A stretch of DNA of 64,000 nucleotides. Origin: Venturia oleaginea. Its lineage: Eukaryota; Ascomycota; Dothideomycetes; Venturiales; Venturiaceae. Shown piece after piece: positions 20,138-30,508 of the stretch (within the stretch, counting starts at the first letter, position 1; each line of letters starts with the position of its first letter). Below the pieces are notes generated by a model. That model did no database searches. It was not told where the DNA came from and was given only the letters and a program-made list of their open reading frames with translations. The position numbers and the translations under genes were made by a program. The stretch covers positions 1 through 64,000 of the forward strand of contig JABMLP010000029.1 of NCBI GenBank assembly GCA_013176395.1. The letters are read 5' to 3'.

Positions 20138-22261
20138 CTAACGAGAAGATATAATCTCATCGTAAGTAGCATCCATTTCGGCTTCAAGATCGTGATCAAA
20201 TACCGCCGCTTCTTCGTCATATTCCGAGTCGCTAGATAATGAAGACTCGTCTGAGATTTCGATGGTTTCATTACGCTTCCGGCGGCCTTTGGTAGCGGTT
20301 TTAGACGCTGCTTTTGATGATTTTTTACCCTGGGTTGATCGTTCAGCGGCCGTGGCTCCTTTGCGTTGAGAGCCCTTTCGAATACGGCTATTCACATTAT
20401 GCTTGCGCATACGAAGATGCTTCGGACGTCCTGGCTTACGATTTGGCTCACTAGGGAGAGTTTGACCATCTGGAATGAGATTCTTGATCAAAACTGGGCG
20501 TAGTGAGCCGCTGTAGGCTTTGCGGTATTGACTGCGCTCGTAAATAGTAGAATTGCCGTCAGTATACACAATTTTGAGGTCGTATTTGAGAGCTAGAATG
20601 GCCGCAAAAACGTGAGCACATGGTAGACGATGGTCCTGCCATTCTAGGCAATCGCAGACTCCTTTATCAAGGTCTACAACCCAGCCTGCAGCGCCGGGAG
20701 ACTCATGAAGCCTCACAAGGACTACCGTACGGCTAGAAGGGTAGCCAACCATTTTGCGACCAAGATTGAGGCGATCGTGTTGATGTTGAGTCGCAAATTT
20801 GGTGAACTCCTTGCCGTAGAAGACCTCATTACCGTGATCAAATTGACTGCGCTTGAAGAAGAGCTGCATTTGCTTGGTCCAGATCGCCTCAAGTATATGA
20901 ACTGGATTGAGCTGTCTCTCTTCACGTAATATGCTGTTCATTGACTCTCCAATGTTGGAAGTAGTATGTCCATATCGAGGGTATTCCGTCAACGGCGCAT
21001 ATGCTTTACAGTAAGTCTTGCGATCACCAATGCCGTCAATGTAGTCAATCGCTGCGGGCGAGATTACACGAATCTTTCCAATCAGCGCAGCGTGCTCACT
21101 CACAGTTTCGGCCTGCATCGCTTGCCGGAAGAGCGCTTCAATTAGTTTGCCGTAAGCGCTGGAAACATTCTCTGCGAGATGCTGTGTACAGAAGTAGTAA
21201 AAGGTATAAGGTTCTGGGAGGTACTTCTTGATTGCAGGATCCAAACCTTTGCCGCGATCGGTGATGATTGCGAAGCGCAGTGGTGAGTACGTCTCATCGC
21301 CTTCATTCTCATCTTCTTCATCAAGATATGGCTGGATAAGATTTACTTGAAGGAACTCTAAGAACCAATTCCACCATTCTTTTGATTCTGAAGGCACAAT
21401 TGCCCAAGCAAGGATAAGTGTCTTCTCGTTATGGTCAATGGTTGTAGCAAGAAGTAATATACCTCCGTATTTTGATGAGCAGTGTGTGCCATCCAAAACA
21501 AGAAATTTGCAATTTGCATGCCAGGTAATGATTGCAGCCGTTGGTAGCACTGCGGCGGCGAGGAAGACATTATTCTCTGCTCTCTTGAATCTGTAGAAGG
21601 CTCCATTGTATGTTCCGGCTTCTATAATTGTTTGGTAGATGTCGTTAGTGAAGCCGCTGCCTTCGAGTAGATTGCCGCGTTGTCGAAGATACGATAACAT
21701 TGGTTTGATCAACTGAAATTGTATGTTTGAGTCTCCGTCAAGGTCTCGTAAAATAGCCGCCTTTGTGCGATGGGCTTGGCTGTACGAGAGAGTGATGCCA
21801 GCCTTCATACGAGCATTACTCTTTACGGCTTTTGGCTTAGTGGTTCTATCGTTGGTGATAAGGTCTCCATTCAAGCGCTTTTGGTATGCAACACTATGAG
21901 GACGTCGCCAACCATAATGAGTAGAGACTGGACAGGTTTGAGGTATGAAAATGCGTAAAGTTGGTCGAGGGTCGTCGCCAATGAAGGCAATGCGCGCCTT
22001 TAAGGTATTAGCAAAGGGCTGAATTGAGAGACTGAATAATACCTTAAAACCACAAGTCTCAGCTATCTTTTGTCGACATTCTGCTGCCCAAAATTTGCCG
22101 TTTCCATTCAACACTTTGAAAGATCCGTGGGCTTCAATAATCGCATCTGTGACTGCATTTGCGCCGTCTTCCAGGGAGTCAAATTGCATACCAATGGTGA
22201 GGGATGGATAGGGAGGCCTATCTTCAGGCCCAGGGCTTTCGAATGACGATGTGCGAGGCAT
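20138..22261 (-). CDS. MULE (Mutator-like) transposase
   Basis: The ORF is 745 codons open from 22375, but the Met at 22261 (MPRTSSFESPGPED) is the likelier start because the preceding 38 codons run out of the terminal region; that gives about 707 residues. The DDE triad is visible as FLVLDGTHC, AIITDRGKG and NIGESMNS. A SWIM zinc finger (CDCLEWQDHRLPCAH) follows, then a basic, Ser/Lys-rich tail. It would bind the TIRs and cut and paste the element. No stop or frameshift interrupts it, so it may be active. Confidence 0.9.
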   Translation of the reverse strand: MPRTSSFESPGPEDRPPYPSLTIGMQFDSLEDGANAVTDAIIEAHGSFKVLNGNGKFWAAECRQKIAETCGFKVLFSLSIQPFANTLKARIAFIGDDPRPTLRIFIPQTCPVSTHYGWRRPHSVAYQKRLNGDLITNDRTTKPKAVKSNARMKAGITLSYSQAHRTKAAILRDLDGDSNIQFQLIKPMLSYLRQRGNLLEGSGFTNDIYQTIIEAGTYNGAFYRFKRAENNVFLAAAVLPTAAIITWHANCKFLVLDGTHCSSKYGGILLLATTIDHNEKTLILAWAIVPSESKEWWNWFLEFLQVNLIQPYLDEEDENEGDETYSPLRFAIITDRGKGLDPAIKKYLPEPYTFYYFCTQHLAENVSSAYGKLIEALFRQAMQAETVSEHAALIGKIRVISPAAIDYIDGIGDRKTYCKAYAPLTEYPRYGHTTSNIGESMNSILREERQLNPVHILEAIWTKQMQLFFKRSQFDHGNEVFYGKEFTKFATQHQHDRLNLGRKMVGYPSSRTVVLVRLHESPGAAGWVVDLDKGVCDCLEWQDHRLPCAHVFAAILALKYDLKIVYTDGNSTIYERSQYRKAYSGSLRPVLIKNLIPDGQTLPSEPNRKPGRPKHLRMRKHNVNSRIRKGSQRKGATAAERSTQGKKSSKAASKTATKGRRKRNETIEISDESSLSSDSEYDEEAAVFDHDLEAEMDATYDEIISSR

Positions 22262-22381
22262 AATTGAGTGCGTAGTGTTGAGTTGTATTAAGTAAAAAAT
22301 GTAGATATCAAAATGTTGTAAACAAAATTTAGAGTCACGTACGCGTGTTCGCGAAAGATGCACGAAATTGGCCAATTAGAG

Positions 22382-22456
22382 CAATGTATGTCCTAGCAAT
22401 TGGATGTATGTGTTGGCTAGATTTTTTGATGTTTGTGTTCATACGGCAATTAACCG
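22382..22456 (-). repeat. MULE right TIR
   Basis: Inverted copy of the left TIR with two differences (ACACAAAC for ACACATAT on the equivalent strand). Confidence 0.88.
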
Positions 22457-24441
22457 GTTAAGGAATGCTGTGATAGCATCATACTGCCTCGCCTCAAGTC
22501 CGAAGTATGCACAGAGAGCCATTAAGAATCTCATAACTTCTGCTGCCAGGGTTGCTGCATACGTGTCAAGATCGGTCAACGGCTGCTTGTCGCCTCGTAC
22601 ACATAATCGTGCCTTAAGTCTGGTGAGATAGCCTTCGCTGTCGAATTTGTAGTCAAAGACCCACTTGAGTGGAATAGGTTTCGGTGAGATTCCTGGCGTG
22701 TGGGATATGACTTTGAACACCCCTTTCTTCTTGCAGCGATCGATCTCTTTGCACATAGCTTGCAGCCATTCTGTCCATAATGGGTGCTTCTTTGCTTGAT
22801 CGTATGTCTGAGGAACTGGTGGAAGGTTATCCCTATGTCGGCGCGCAGTTTGGATGAAGGTATGAAATTTACTGGACCATTCTGAAGATGGGAGGGTAAC
22901 TTTCCTTATGAAGAATGAAGTTGCAATTGCACTGCCGGTGTAGTGTGCATTCCGGCCAGATCTGGTTCGGCGCTCGAGAATCTCTACTTTGCTCACGTCG
23001 TGCCTTGGCTTAATAGCGGCGTCCTGGGTAGTGAATTTTCCGAATGTGCGAGTGCGTTGAACTGGTTCTTCCTCCTTATCGTCCCGATCGGGAAGGTCCT
23101 TATCCTTGCTGGTGTTATCTTCCTGCTGAACTGGTGCTGTTGCTTTCGGAATTGTAAACAGAATATCATCCTTAAGTAGATCCGGAGGTTCAATCCCAGG
23201 TTCTGTTGGCATCCGTGGTGTAGTTGCTATGATGATAGATGGCTGAATTACTTCTGGAATGATTACTGCGGCATCCAGTTCTGTAGGATCAAAAATGTAG
23301 TCACTCTCGTCAAAGATAACATCCCGAGAACGGATCACCTTACGCTGTGATGGGACATAGACCCTGAAGATATTGGTACCTTCATATCCAATAAGATAAC
23401 CAATGAATGCCCTCGCTGCAGTTTTGTCAAGGCGAGGAATTTCGTGCTTAATGAGGACGTAGCACTTGCAGTTATATACCTTGAAGTAGAAGATGACAGG
23501 CTTCTCGTGATAGACAATCTCATACGGAGACTTCCACCCTAGAGATTCCATTGGCAGTTTGTTCTCAATGATAGCCACAGTTTTTGCAAACTCTGGCCAG
23601 AGATCAAACGAAAGTCCTGACTGATTTGCTAAACATCTCATCTTTACTATAAGCCACTTACCATGCACTTCAGCAGGGCCATTCTGTTCTGAGGTGTGAG
23701 GTGCTGATTGTTCCATAATGATACCCTTGAGTCAAACCATGTATTGATGGCGGTGTCAATCTCACCAAAAGCAGTCTCACCATCTGTATGAAAATACTTG
23801 ATAGTGATACCAAAAATGTTGAAGATTAGATTGACCACGTAGATCGAAATGCGAGGGATGTCGGTCTTCTTTTTGTGTGTGAAGATAAGCTGAAAATGAC
23901 GCCACTCACACGCATAATGGCTGAGCCATTTGTCGCCGTTGTATGCTGTTTCCATAGGAACAACGTCATAGTTTAGTCGCTGAAAAGGTCCTGTTGCTGG
24001 GTGCTCCTTGAAGCTTGACTTGCTGATTACTTGGTAATGTTTTGAGACTCCGCACACCTCACAGTCTTTTGCCGAAGGAGCGTAAGTAACGGTGATATCA
24101 TCTCGTACTGCCGCCGCCAAATGCTTCATTGTCGCTGGGCCTGGGTGACAAAGTCTGAGGTGCCAAAGATCTGATGGTTTTGTTGTAAGTAGCTGTTTCT
24201 GCTGAACTTCCTTCTTCGTGAGTTTTTGAACAACTGACTGGGTGGCGAATGCTGTGCCTGTACGAGGATCCATTGCATATGCGTGGTGAAAAGGTGGAGT
24301 GAATTCTAAACACCAGTAACTGAAGTGCTTGGTAGGGATAAACAGAGGTGTGGTGAGTTCTTCGCAGATATAACCACCATTGAGGGTGATTAAATGCAAT
24401 CCCTTCTGCTCAAGTTTGTGATTTGAGAGCAGGTTAGCACG
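22457..24441 (-). pseudogene. Copia-B integrase and start of RT, frameshifted and truncated
   Basis: Contains the pre-integrase zinc region (WHLRLCHPGPATMKH ... CEVC), integrase Asp in NYDVVP, Asp in HTDGETAFG and Glu in EQNGPAE, then the linker and the start of RT (GISPKPIPLKWVFDYK ... YDAITAFLN). A one-base frame change lies near 23720, before the EQNGPAE motif. The RT ends exactly at the MULE TIR, before the YVDD box, so it cannot make active RT. Confidence 0.8.
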
Positions 24442-24446
24442 GTAAT

Positions 24447-24619
24447 TGTGGTTTCAATCACGTGCCAAGTATCTCGGTACTTAAGAAGAGGGAGGGCCTC
24501 CCTCTCCCTCTTCTTCTTTAGATAAGAATACAGGAACTACCCCCCCTTATCTCGCTGTCTTTATTTCCTAGTCTACCTTAGTTCCTTTGTTTCCATTACC
24601 GAATGAAGCCAATTCAACA
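24447..24619 (+). repeat. Solo LTR, family LTR-2, with TSD GTAAT
   Basis: This 173-bp sequence begins TGTGGTTTCAATC and ends CCAATTCAACA. GTAAT flanks it at 24442-24446 and 24620-24624. A second copy is at 33615-33787. No internal region of this family occurs in the window. Orientation is arbitrary. Confidence 0.92.
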
Positions 24620-26194
24620 GTAATAGGGACAGAGAGCAACTTCGGAGACTGTGATGTAGGCTTCATTACCCTTAGGCGTGTTCACTTTGAGAAGGACAGT
24701 TCCATATGACTCCACCTTGTATTTAGTGAAGCCACATTGCACGTAGTCATCTGGATAAGCCTCGTAAGTCTTTGTGTAATTGTTGCGAAGAGGAGGATTA
24801 CAGATATGAATATCTGAGGCTCCATCCAAGACCCAGGCGTTGGTGAAGTAGTAGGGATCCGAGAGACTGTCTGAGTTGAATGCAGAACTTGATCTTAATC
24901 GAAACTGGTTAACGTTGACTACGCTAGCCTGTTCTGGAGAATATACTGGTTCAAACTCCTCGGAATTGAGCTCAGAATCTTCTGAATCAGATTCTGAAAG
25001 GTTTTCAAAGTTGAGTGATGACTGAAACACTGTGCCAATCGCCCCTTGATTGAATGAGGTCTGACACACGCGTGCGATTGGGACTCCGCCTGGCCCTGTC
25101 TGATTGTGAGACTTCTCATTTGAGTTAGAGGGACTGTTAGTTCCTGAAGATTTGGTATCTTTAGCTTCCTTCCACTTCTTGTACTCGGCTTTATCCTTGT
25201 CCACCATACTTTGAATCTTGGGGTCCTTCAATGCCTTAGCCACCTTTTCAACAATCTCAGGTTTGAATACGAAATCATCTTTGTGCGGGATGCCTGTGCA
25301 ATAGGAGCAGTTACCCGGTCGGTGGAACTTGTGGTTGTTGCCGCAAGGACACTTCTTCTTGTTCTTGTTGCCGGATTGTGAGCCGTCGGGGCCTAGGCCG
25401 TTCAGAGAGGCTTGTCCAGTGTAAAATGCAGCCATGTTCTGGCCACCTGGTACTGGCATTGATTGTGGGCGCGAGTTCTGGTATGATCGAAAATCGTTTA
25501 GAAGATCTGGCACAGTTTTAAGGCGGTAATTTGGATCCTGCAAGCCCGCACGGCACTGATCTGCCCAGATGTTGTCTATCTTGTGAAGCAAGTTAATGAT
25601 TTGGAACATCGGCATCTTGCCCTTTGACTCTGCGAGGTCCGCCTTCGTAATCTTCTCAAAGACTACAGTCACTTTGTCCAGGAGAATCCTCCAATCTTGA
25701 CTTGCTGTATCCATCATAAGTGTTGAAAACCAGAGATTCTGTAGCTGGAAGTTGACCGACTCATCCGTAGGTTTGTTGCGCTTCTGGAGCTTGATAAGGG
25801 TGTCTCGAACTGAGGACGTGTCAGAGATCGTGTCAAGGTTAGAGTGAGTGATGTGTTTCCTAATCCAGTCGTGAATATGGATGAGGGCGGCGTCTTCTCG
25901 TTGATACTGAGCGTTCTTGAAGTTGTATTCAGTGACGAGAAGCTTATATTTTTCGATGCCTCTATCGTCCAAGTTCTCCACTTCGTTGACCGCGTTGTTC
26001 GACGCCTTTGCTGCTGTTGGTACTGTGGGTGCTGCTGTGTGCTCCTTCGGCGTTGTACCATCGGGATTGATGATATCCCATACGTGGTTGTCGATGGCTG
26101 TTTGCTTTACTGACTGGATGAAGAGTGGCCATTCAGTATGATCGTTCAGTACGACTTCCACCCGCTGGGTGGAGTTTGTGGTAGTTATTGACAT
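24620..26194 (-). pseudogene. Copia-B Gag and protease, cut by a solo LTR
   Basis: About 525 codons. The N-terminal half is a Copia-type Gag (UBN2-like layout). A Cys/His cluster follows (KKCPCGNNHKFHRPGNCSYC). Near the end is the protease site WVLDGASDIHIC, where most Copia elements have D-S-G. The frame is interrupted at 24620 by the solo LTR and resumes at 24441 after removal of the LTR and one TSD copy. Confidence 0.8.
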
Positions 26195-26626
26195 GCTGTT
26201 TTCGCGACTTTCTGCTGTTTCTCAGTGTTACCGGCAAAGTATCATGTATGGAAAGTGTCAAGAGCTATTTGCAATGAGGCCTACAGTCTCTCAAACTGTG
26301 TTTAGTGGCTCTCAGTATGTTGTTTGTAGTACGTGGTGTATTGATTGATTGATTGATTTTATCCTACTCGGTTGCAGCCGCTTAATCACGCAGCTATGCC
26401 CGGTTAGGGGGACTTCATCAGACAGCCGACACGTGATATGATCTACCACGTCCCACTTCGCCCTGCTTACCAAAACAAGACCAGCTATCCCCTCGATCCC
26501 CCCTCTTTTCCCTCAACCACTATTTCCAAATGCCCAATGGCTCTTGTAAATATCGGTTGTTCTACCAGTACATCTGTGCTATCTAGATTCCGGGAGGCAA
26601 TGCCTCATGTTTCGCTTTCCGTCTAC

Positions 26627-29600
26627 CTACAGTCTCCCCTCAATGCTCAGCGTCGTCTGCGCGTTTTCGATCCCACTATGCCCAAGGACCCGCGTCTGTT
26701 CCATGAATCTGATAGCTTTTGTGGCTAACTTATGCGTAGTCAAGATATTCCGGAGGTTGTTTCGTCCTGGGAAGCGGCCCAACTCGTCTCTCCGGATGTC
26801 CCGGAACTTGCGGCATTCCAGGAGGATATGGGCTACGGTCTGCATCCCTTCACGGCAGTCACACCTAGAGTCTGGGATACCTTGGACACGTCGGCTGAAG
26901 AGGAAGGCCTTGAGCCCTATCTTTTCAGTTCTCATCTGTACGAGGATCGCACTTTCTCGCTTGCTCCGGTCTTGATGGAGTTGGAGCACCCTTTTAGTAG
27001 GCTTAGGTGTGTATCTCCTCGTGGCTTTCCCCTTTGTCTCGGATTTCCAGCTAGTCAACCATTGTTTATTCACTACCTTCCAGCACCACGTCTTGATTGT
27101 CGTTCTTAGCGGGTACAGTTCCGGTGGCATATCAGCTCTTGGTCCTTTCTCTCCGTCTTCTCTCCATCCAGTGGCCTCCCTGGCGGCTTGGTCAGCGGCC
27201 TCGTTCCCGTCAATTCCCTCGTGGGCAGGGATCCATCGGATGTTCACGATAGCTCCGTACTCGTGAAGTTGTGTGATCCGTTGTACAACCCGCTTAACAA
27301 TGTATGCTCCTGATCGGCCTTCCGGCCTTGTCAGCGAGCGTATCGCTGCCTGGTTGTCGGTGAAGATATTGATGTCTCTCCGTTCGTTTCCTGCCTCGAT
27401 GTCTGTTTGAACCATATGCAGCGCTAGATTTATTCCTTGAAGTTCAGCTGCGTACACCGTGGAGGTCGTCTCAGGGCCCATATACGTGCTTCTCGTCTGT
27501 CTTTTCAGCGGCCAGACTGCTGCAGCGCCTGTATGTCCGTCTATGCTACTCCCATCTGTATAGATGCAAATATTACCCTCGACTCTAGTGACGGAGTCGT
27601 GCTCAGAGTGTGCCGCTTCATCGCTTGGTGCGATATGTGTCTTTGGGCCTTGCCACCATGGTGCTGCTACGAACGGCGGGATTGTCTCTCGCTTGTCGAG
27701 ATTTGCTGCTCCTTTCTCTTCGGCGTCTCGATATATGTTGTATAATGGGCTATCGTAGCTTGCTCGTTGTCTTGACCTTGGTTCTCCGAATTGAGTATCT
27801 AGCAGTTTAGGGAGGTCTTGGCACGTGAGTATACGGCTGAGGGTTTCAGTGTTGTGTTTCCAGATTTGTTGTTCGACTGGGAGCAGGTAGGTCTCTATGT
27901 CGAGGGCGACTCTGGATGTCGCTTTGAACGCTCCACAGATAATTCGTGCTGCACGTGCTTGGATTGACTGAAGTGTGTCGAGCGTTTTTCTCGTGTATGG
28001 TTTTCCCCTCATTCCTGAATTCGACCAGATTGAACACGCGTACATCATCTGAGGGACTACTACTCCGCGGTAGATTTTTCGCATATCTAGCAGACTGACG
28101 CCCCATGTTGAGCTGCCCAGAGAGCACAGTGCGTTCACTGTTTTCGTAGTTTTCCGCTTGATTTCTTCGATGTGTTCCTTCCATTGGAGTTTGCTGTCTA
28201 GCGTCACGCCTAGATATTTGCACGTTGTCTTAGGCGCAATGCATCCCCATGCCGTTTGAACGGGCTGTTGTGTGTTTATACGGGTGCGTCTTCTTGTGAA
28301 GTGTGTCAGTTGGAACTTTTCTGGGGCGAATTTTGATGCATGTGTCTTTGCCCAACAGTTTGCCTTTTCCAGCGCGTTTTCGAGTTTCTTGCACGTTTCT
28401 TCTGTTGTGTTGCCCCATGTAAGTATGGCTGCGTCATCGATATAGCCTGTAGCTGCAGTATCGTCGCCTGAGTCGCATTGCTCAATAAGGTCAGAGTTGT
28501 AGAATATGTATAAGATGGGGGATAGGGGCGATCCCTGTGGTACCCCAGTCTCGACCGTGTACTCGTCAGATTCGTAGCCATCGATGACAATTCGCGTGCG
28601 TCTATCGCTCAGGAAGCTAGCAATCCATCGTACTGTTCTCTCATCAACTTTTCTTTTCCGAAGATTGTGTAGGAGTCTCTTGTGGGATACGTTGTCGAAG
28701 GCGCCTGACACGTCAAGGAGCAGCAGGCTAGCGACTTGTCCTTTTCCGTTGTTCCAAGCGTTGTAGATTCTCTCGATTACAGCGTGTAGTGCGTGTTCCG
28801 TTGACCTTAACTTCCTGCCTCCCATGTGCATCCTTGGGATGACTTGGTGTGTTTCCACCAGGTAGCTAAGTCTCTTAGCGATTACTGCGTCCATGGCCTT
28901 GCCAATCGTATTCAGGAGCGCAATAGGTCGGTATGCCTTTGGAGTCGAGTAGTCGTCCTTCCCTGGTTTGCGTAGCACTACCGTGGTCGAGCTTTGGAAA
29001 TGTGTCGGGTAGTGGCCCAGTTGTAGGCTCTGGTTCATGATTGTCGCCAGGTGTCCCACCAACATATAAGATGCCGTCTGCAAGGCCTTGTTTGGGATCC
29101 CATCCGGTCCCGGGGCCTTGAAGGGTGACGCTGCTTGTATTGCGTCCAGTACCTCCTTCTCAGTAACGTTTGGCATTGGTATACAATCATCATATCTTGC
29201 ATCCTGTAGATCGTCGAGGTCTGCTTCTGGCGGTGCTGGGAAGAAGGCGTCCCGAAGGAGAATCGTTTTTGCCGAGGGTGTAGTAGCCTGGTTGCCGGTC
29301 GTCGGACACTTGATAATTGGCGTCACACTTGGGGGCTGGCTTTCTCTATTGCGCGCCCACTTGGCTATTTTCCAGAGGGATTCAGTGGAGCTTGCTGCCA
29401 TTTCTACGCGGTCTCTGTGTGCTTGCCGAAGCGCCTTCTTGATCGTCCGTGTCTTGTGGTTCCTCGCCTCGCGGTAGTTTTCCCATGTCTCCTCCGTGTG
29501 TCTTCTCTCGTGTATGCGCCTTAGACGTTTTGTATCTGCCAATGCTCTCGAGCATGTTCCGTCCCATCCCTCTTTCGCCTTGGTGCATGGTCTTGTGAGG

Positions 29601-30508
29601 GGAATTGTCTTCGCTGCTGCATCTTTGATCGCTTTGACTAACTCCATCGTGTACATGTCTAGCGCTGCTTTCGTCCTTGGTCTCCTTCGTGCCGGTAGGG
29701 TGTCTCTGAGCGTCCCGCAGAACTCCTTGCAGTCTAGGAGTTTCCAGTTGCATCCTGGCCTGATTTCCGTGGAGCGCGTCCGGAGATCCAGTATGATGCT
29801 GATGGGGAGGTGGTCTGAGTCGTGGTCTAGCTCTCTGTCTACTCTGCTACTGATGGTCCTGTCAATCAAGCCTAATGTCATCCAGCACATATCAATCGTC
29901 GTCCTGCTGCTGCCTTCTTCGTACGTTACCGTTCCGGGCTGCAGCATGCTTGACATATCAAATCTCTCCATAATTTCGATAAGTTCTTCCGCTTCTCGGT
30001 CTTCGTGTGCGACCTGCGCTCCGCCCCACATTCTATGGTGTAAGTTCAAGTCGCCTAATACCATCTGTTCTTTCAGCGCGTGTTCCTCCAATCGAGCTCT
30101 TAGGGTCGGCAGTGAGCTGATGCGGTTTGGCATGTTTTGGACCGTATTGTAGACGTTGTGTATTACCAGCTCGTTTTCTGTTTGATCGCCATCGCTGATA
30201 CTGATTCTCAATGAGCAGACGTCTCTTGTGTGCTGTTCGAATTGCAGGCTGCCGTGGTCTAGCCTTTTGTTGACAAAGAAACACACCCTTGCTGGGCCAT
30301 CCTCCTTGTTCGTTGTCGGATAGTATAAGTGGAATATATTCTTCGCTGGGTGGTGTGTTGTCGACATGAAGGGGTTGCGCCACGGTTCTTGGATAGCAAT
30401 AATATCGTATTCTGCTACTCTTGGATCACGGAGTAGAGTTGCCATAACCGTATCCCTTGATTTGCGTACGTTGTACTGTAGTATATTAAGTTGGTCCTTC
30501 TCTTTCAT
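26627..30508 (-). CDS. LINE ORF2: endonuclease, reverse transcriptase, RNase H
   Basis: 1,293 codons with no break. N-terminus: APE-type endonuclease (LQYNVRKS, IQEPW, GDLNLHH, DHLPI). Middle: RT with DVSGAFDNV, GVPQGSPLSP and YIDDAAI. C-terminal third: cellular-type RNase H (YTDGSSIDG, AELQGINLAL, TDNQAAIRSL, HEGIDGNEAAD). A final C-x-C ... H-x4-C motif (CDCREGMQTVAHILLEC) ends it. The protein nicks target DNA and reverse-transcribes LINE RNA there. The ATG at 30508 overlaps a TGA (ATGA at 30508-30505) in what looks like the native ORF1 end frame, a layout used for stop-restart translation. Confidence 0.92.
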   Translation of the reverse strand: MKEKDQLNILQYNVRKSRDTVMATLLRDPRVAEYDIIAIQEPWRNPFMSTTHHPAKNIFHLYYPTTNKEDGPARVCFFVNKRLDHGSLQFEQHTRDVCSLRISISDGDQTENELVIHNVYNTVQNMPNRISSLPTLRARLEEHALKEQMVLGDLNLHHRMWGGAQVAHEDREAEELIEIMERFDMSSMLQPGTVTYEEGSSRTTIDMCWMTLGLIDRTISSRVDRELDHDSDHLPISIILDLRTRSTEIRPGCNWKLLDCKEFCGTLRDTLPARRRPRTKAALDMYTMELVKAIKDAAAKTIPLTRPCTKAKEGWDGTCSRALADTKRLRRIHERRHTEETWENYREARNHKTRTIKKALRQAHRDRVEMAASSTESLWKIAKWARNRESQPPSVTPIIKCPTTGNQATTPSAKTILLRDAFFPAPPEADLDDLQDARYDDCIPMPNVTEKEVLDAIQAASPFKAPGPDGIPNKALQTASYMLVGHLATIMNQSLQLGHYPTHFQSSTTVVLRKPGKDDYSTPKAYRPIALLNTIGKAMDAVIAKRLSYLVETHQVIPRMHMGGRKLRSTEHALHAVIERIYNAWNNGKGQVASLLLLDVSGAFDNVSHKRLLHNLRKRKVDERTVRWIASFLSDRRTRIVIDGYESDEYTVETGVPQGSPLSPILYIFYNSDLIEQCDSGDDTAATGYIDDAAILTWGNTTEETCKKLENALEKANCWAKTHASKFAPEKFQLTHFTRRRTRINTQQPVQTAWGCIAPKTTCKYLGVTLDSKLQWKEHIEEIKRKTTKTVNALCSLGSSTWGVSLLDMRKIYRGVVVPQMMYACSIWSNSGMRGKPYTRKTLDTLQSIQARAARIICGAFKATSRVALDIETYLLPVEQQIWKHNTETLSRILTCQDLPKLLDTQFGEPRSRQRASYDSPLYNIYRDAEEKGAANLDKRETIPPFVAAPWWQGPKTHIAPSDEAAHSEHDSVTRVEGNICIYTDGSSIDGHTGAAAVWPLKRQTRSTYMGPETTSTVYAAELQGINLALHMVQTDIEAGNERRDINIFTDNQAAIRSLTRPEGRSGAYIVKRVVQRITQLHEYGAIVNIRWIPAHEGIDGNEAADQAAREATGWREDGEKGPRADMPPELYPLRTTIKTWCWKVVNKQWLTSWKSETKGKATRRYTPKPTKRVLQLHQDRSKRESAILVQMRTEKIGLKAFLFSRRVQGIPDSRCDCREGMQTVAHILLECRKFRDIRRDELGRFPGRNNLRNILTTHKLATKAIRFMEQTRVLGHSGIENAQTTLSIEGRL

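Larger units (their letters stand above)
19506..22456 (-). mobile_element. MULE DNA transposon with ~75-bp TIRs
   Basis: The element is bounded by inverted repeats of about 75 bp (19506-19580 and 22382-22456) with two mismatches, and encodes one long transposase. Host-side flanks differ: LINE scrap on the left, a Copia RT cut in mid-codon context on the right. No 8-11-bp TSD is visible, so the insertion has probably been rearranged. A polypyrimidine CCTCCCT tract lies at about 19795-19842. Confidence 0.88.
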
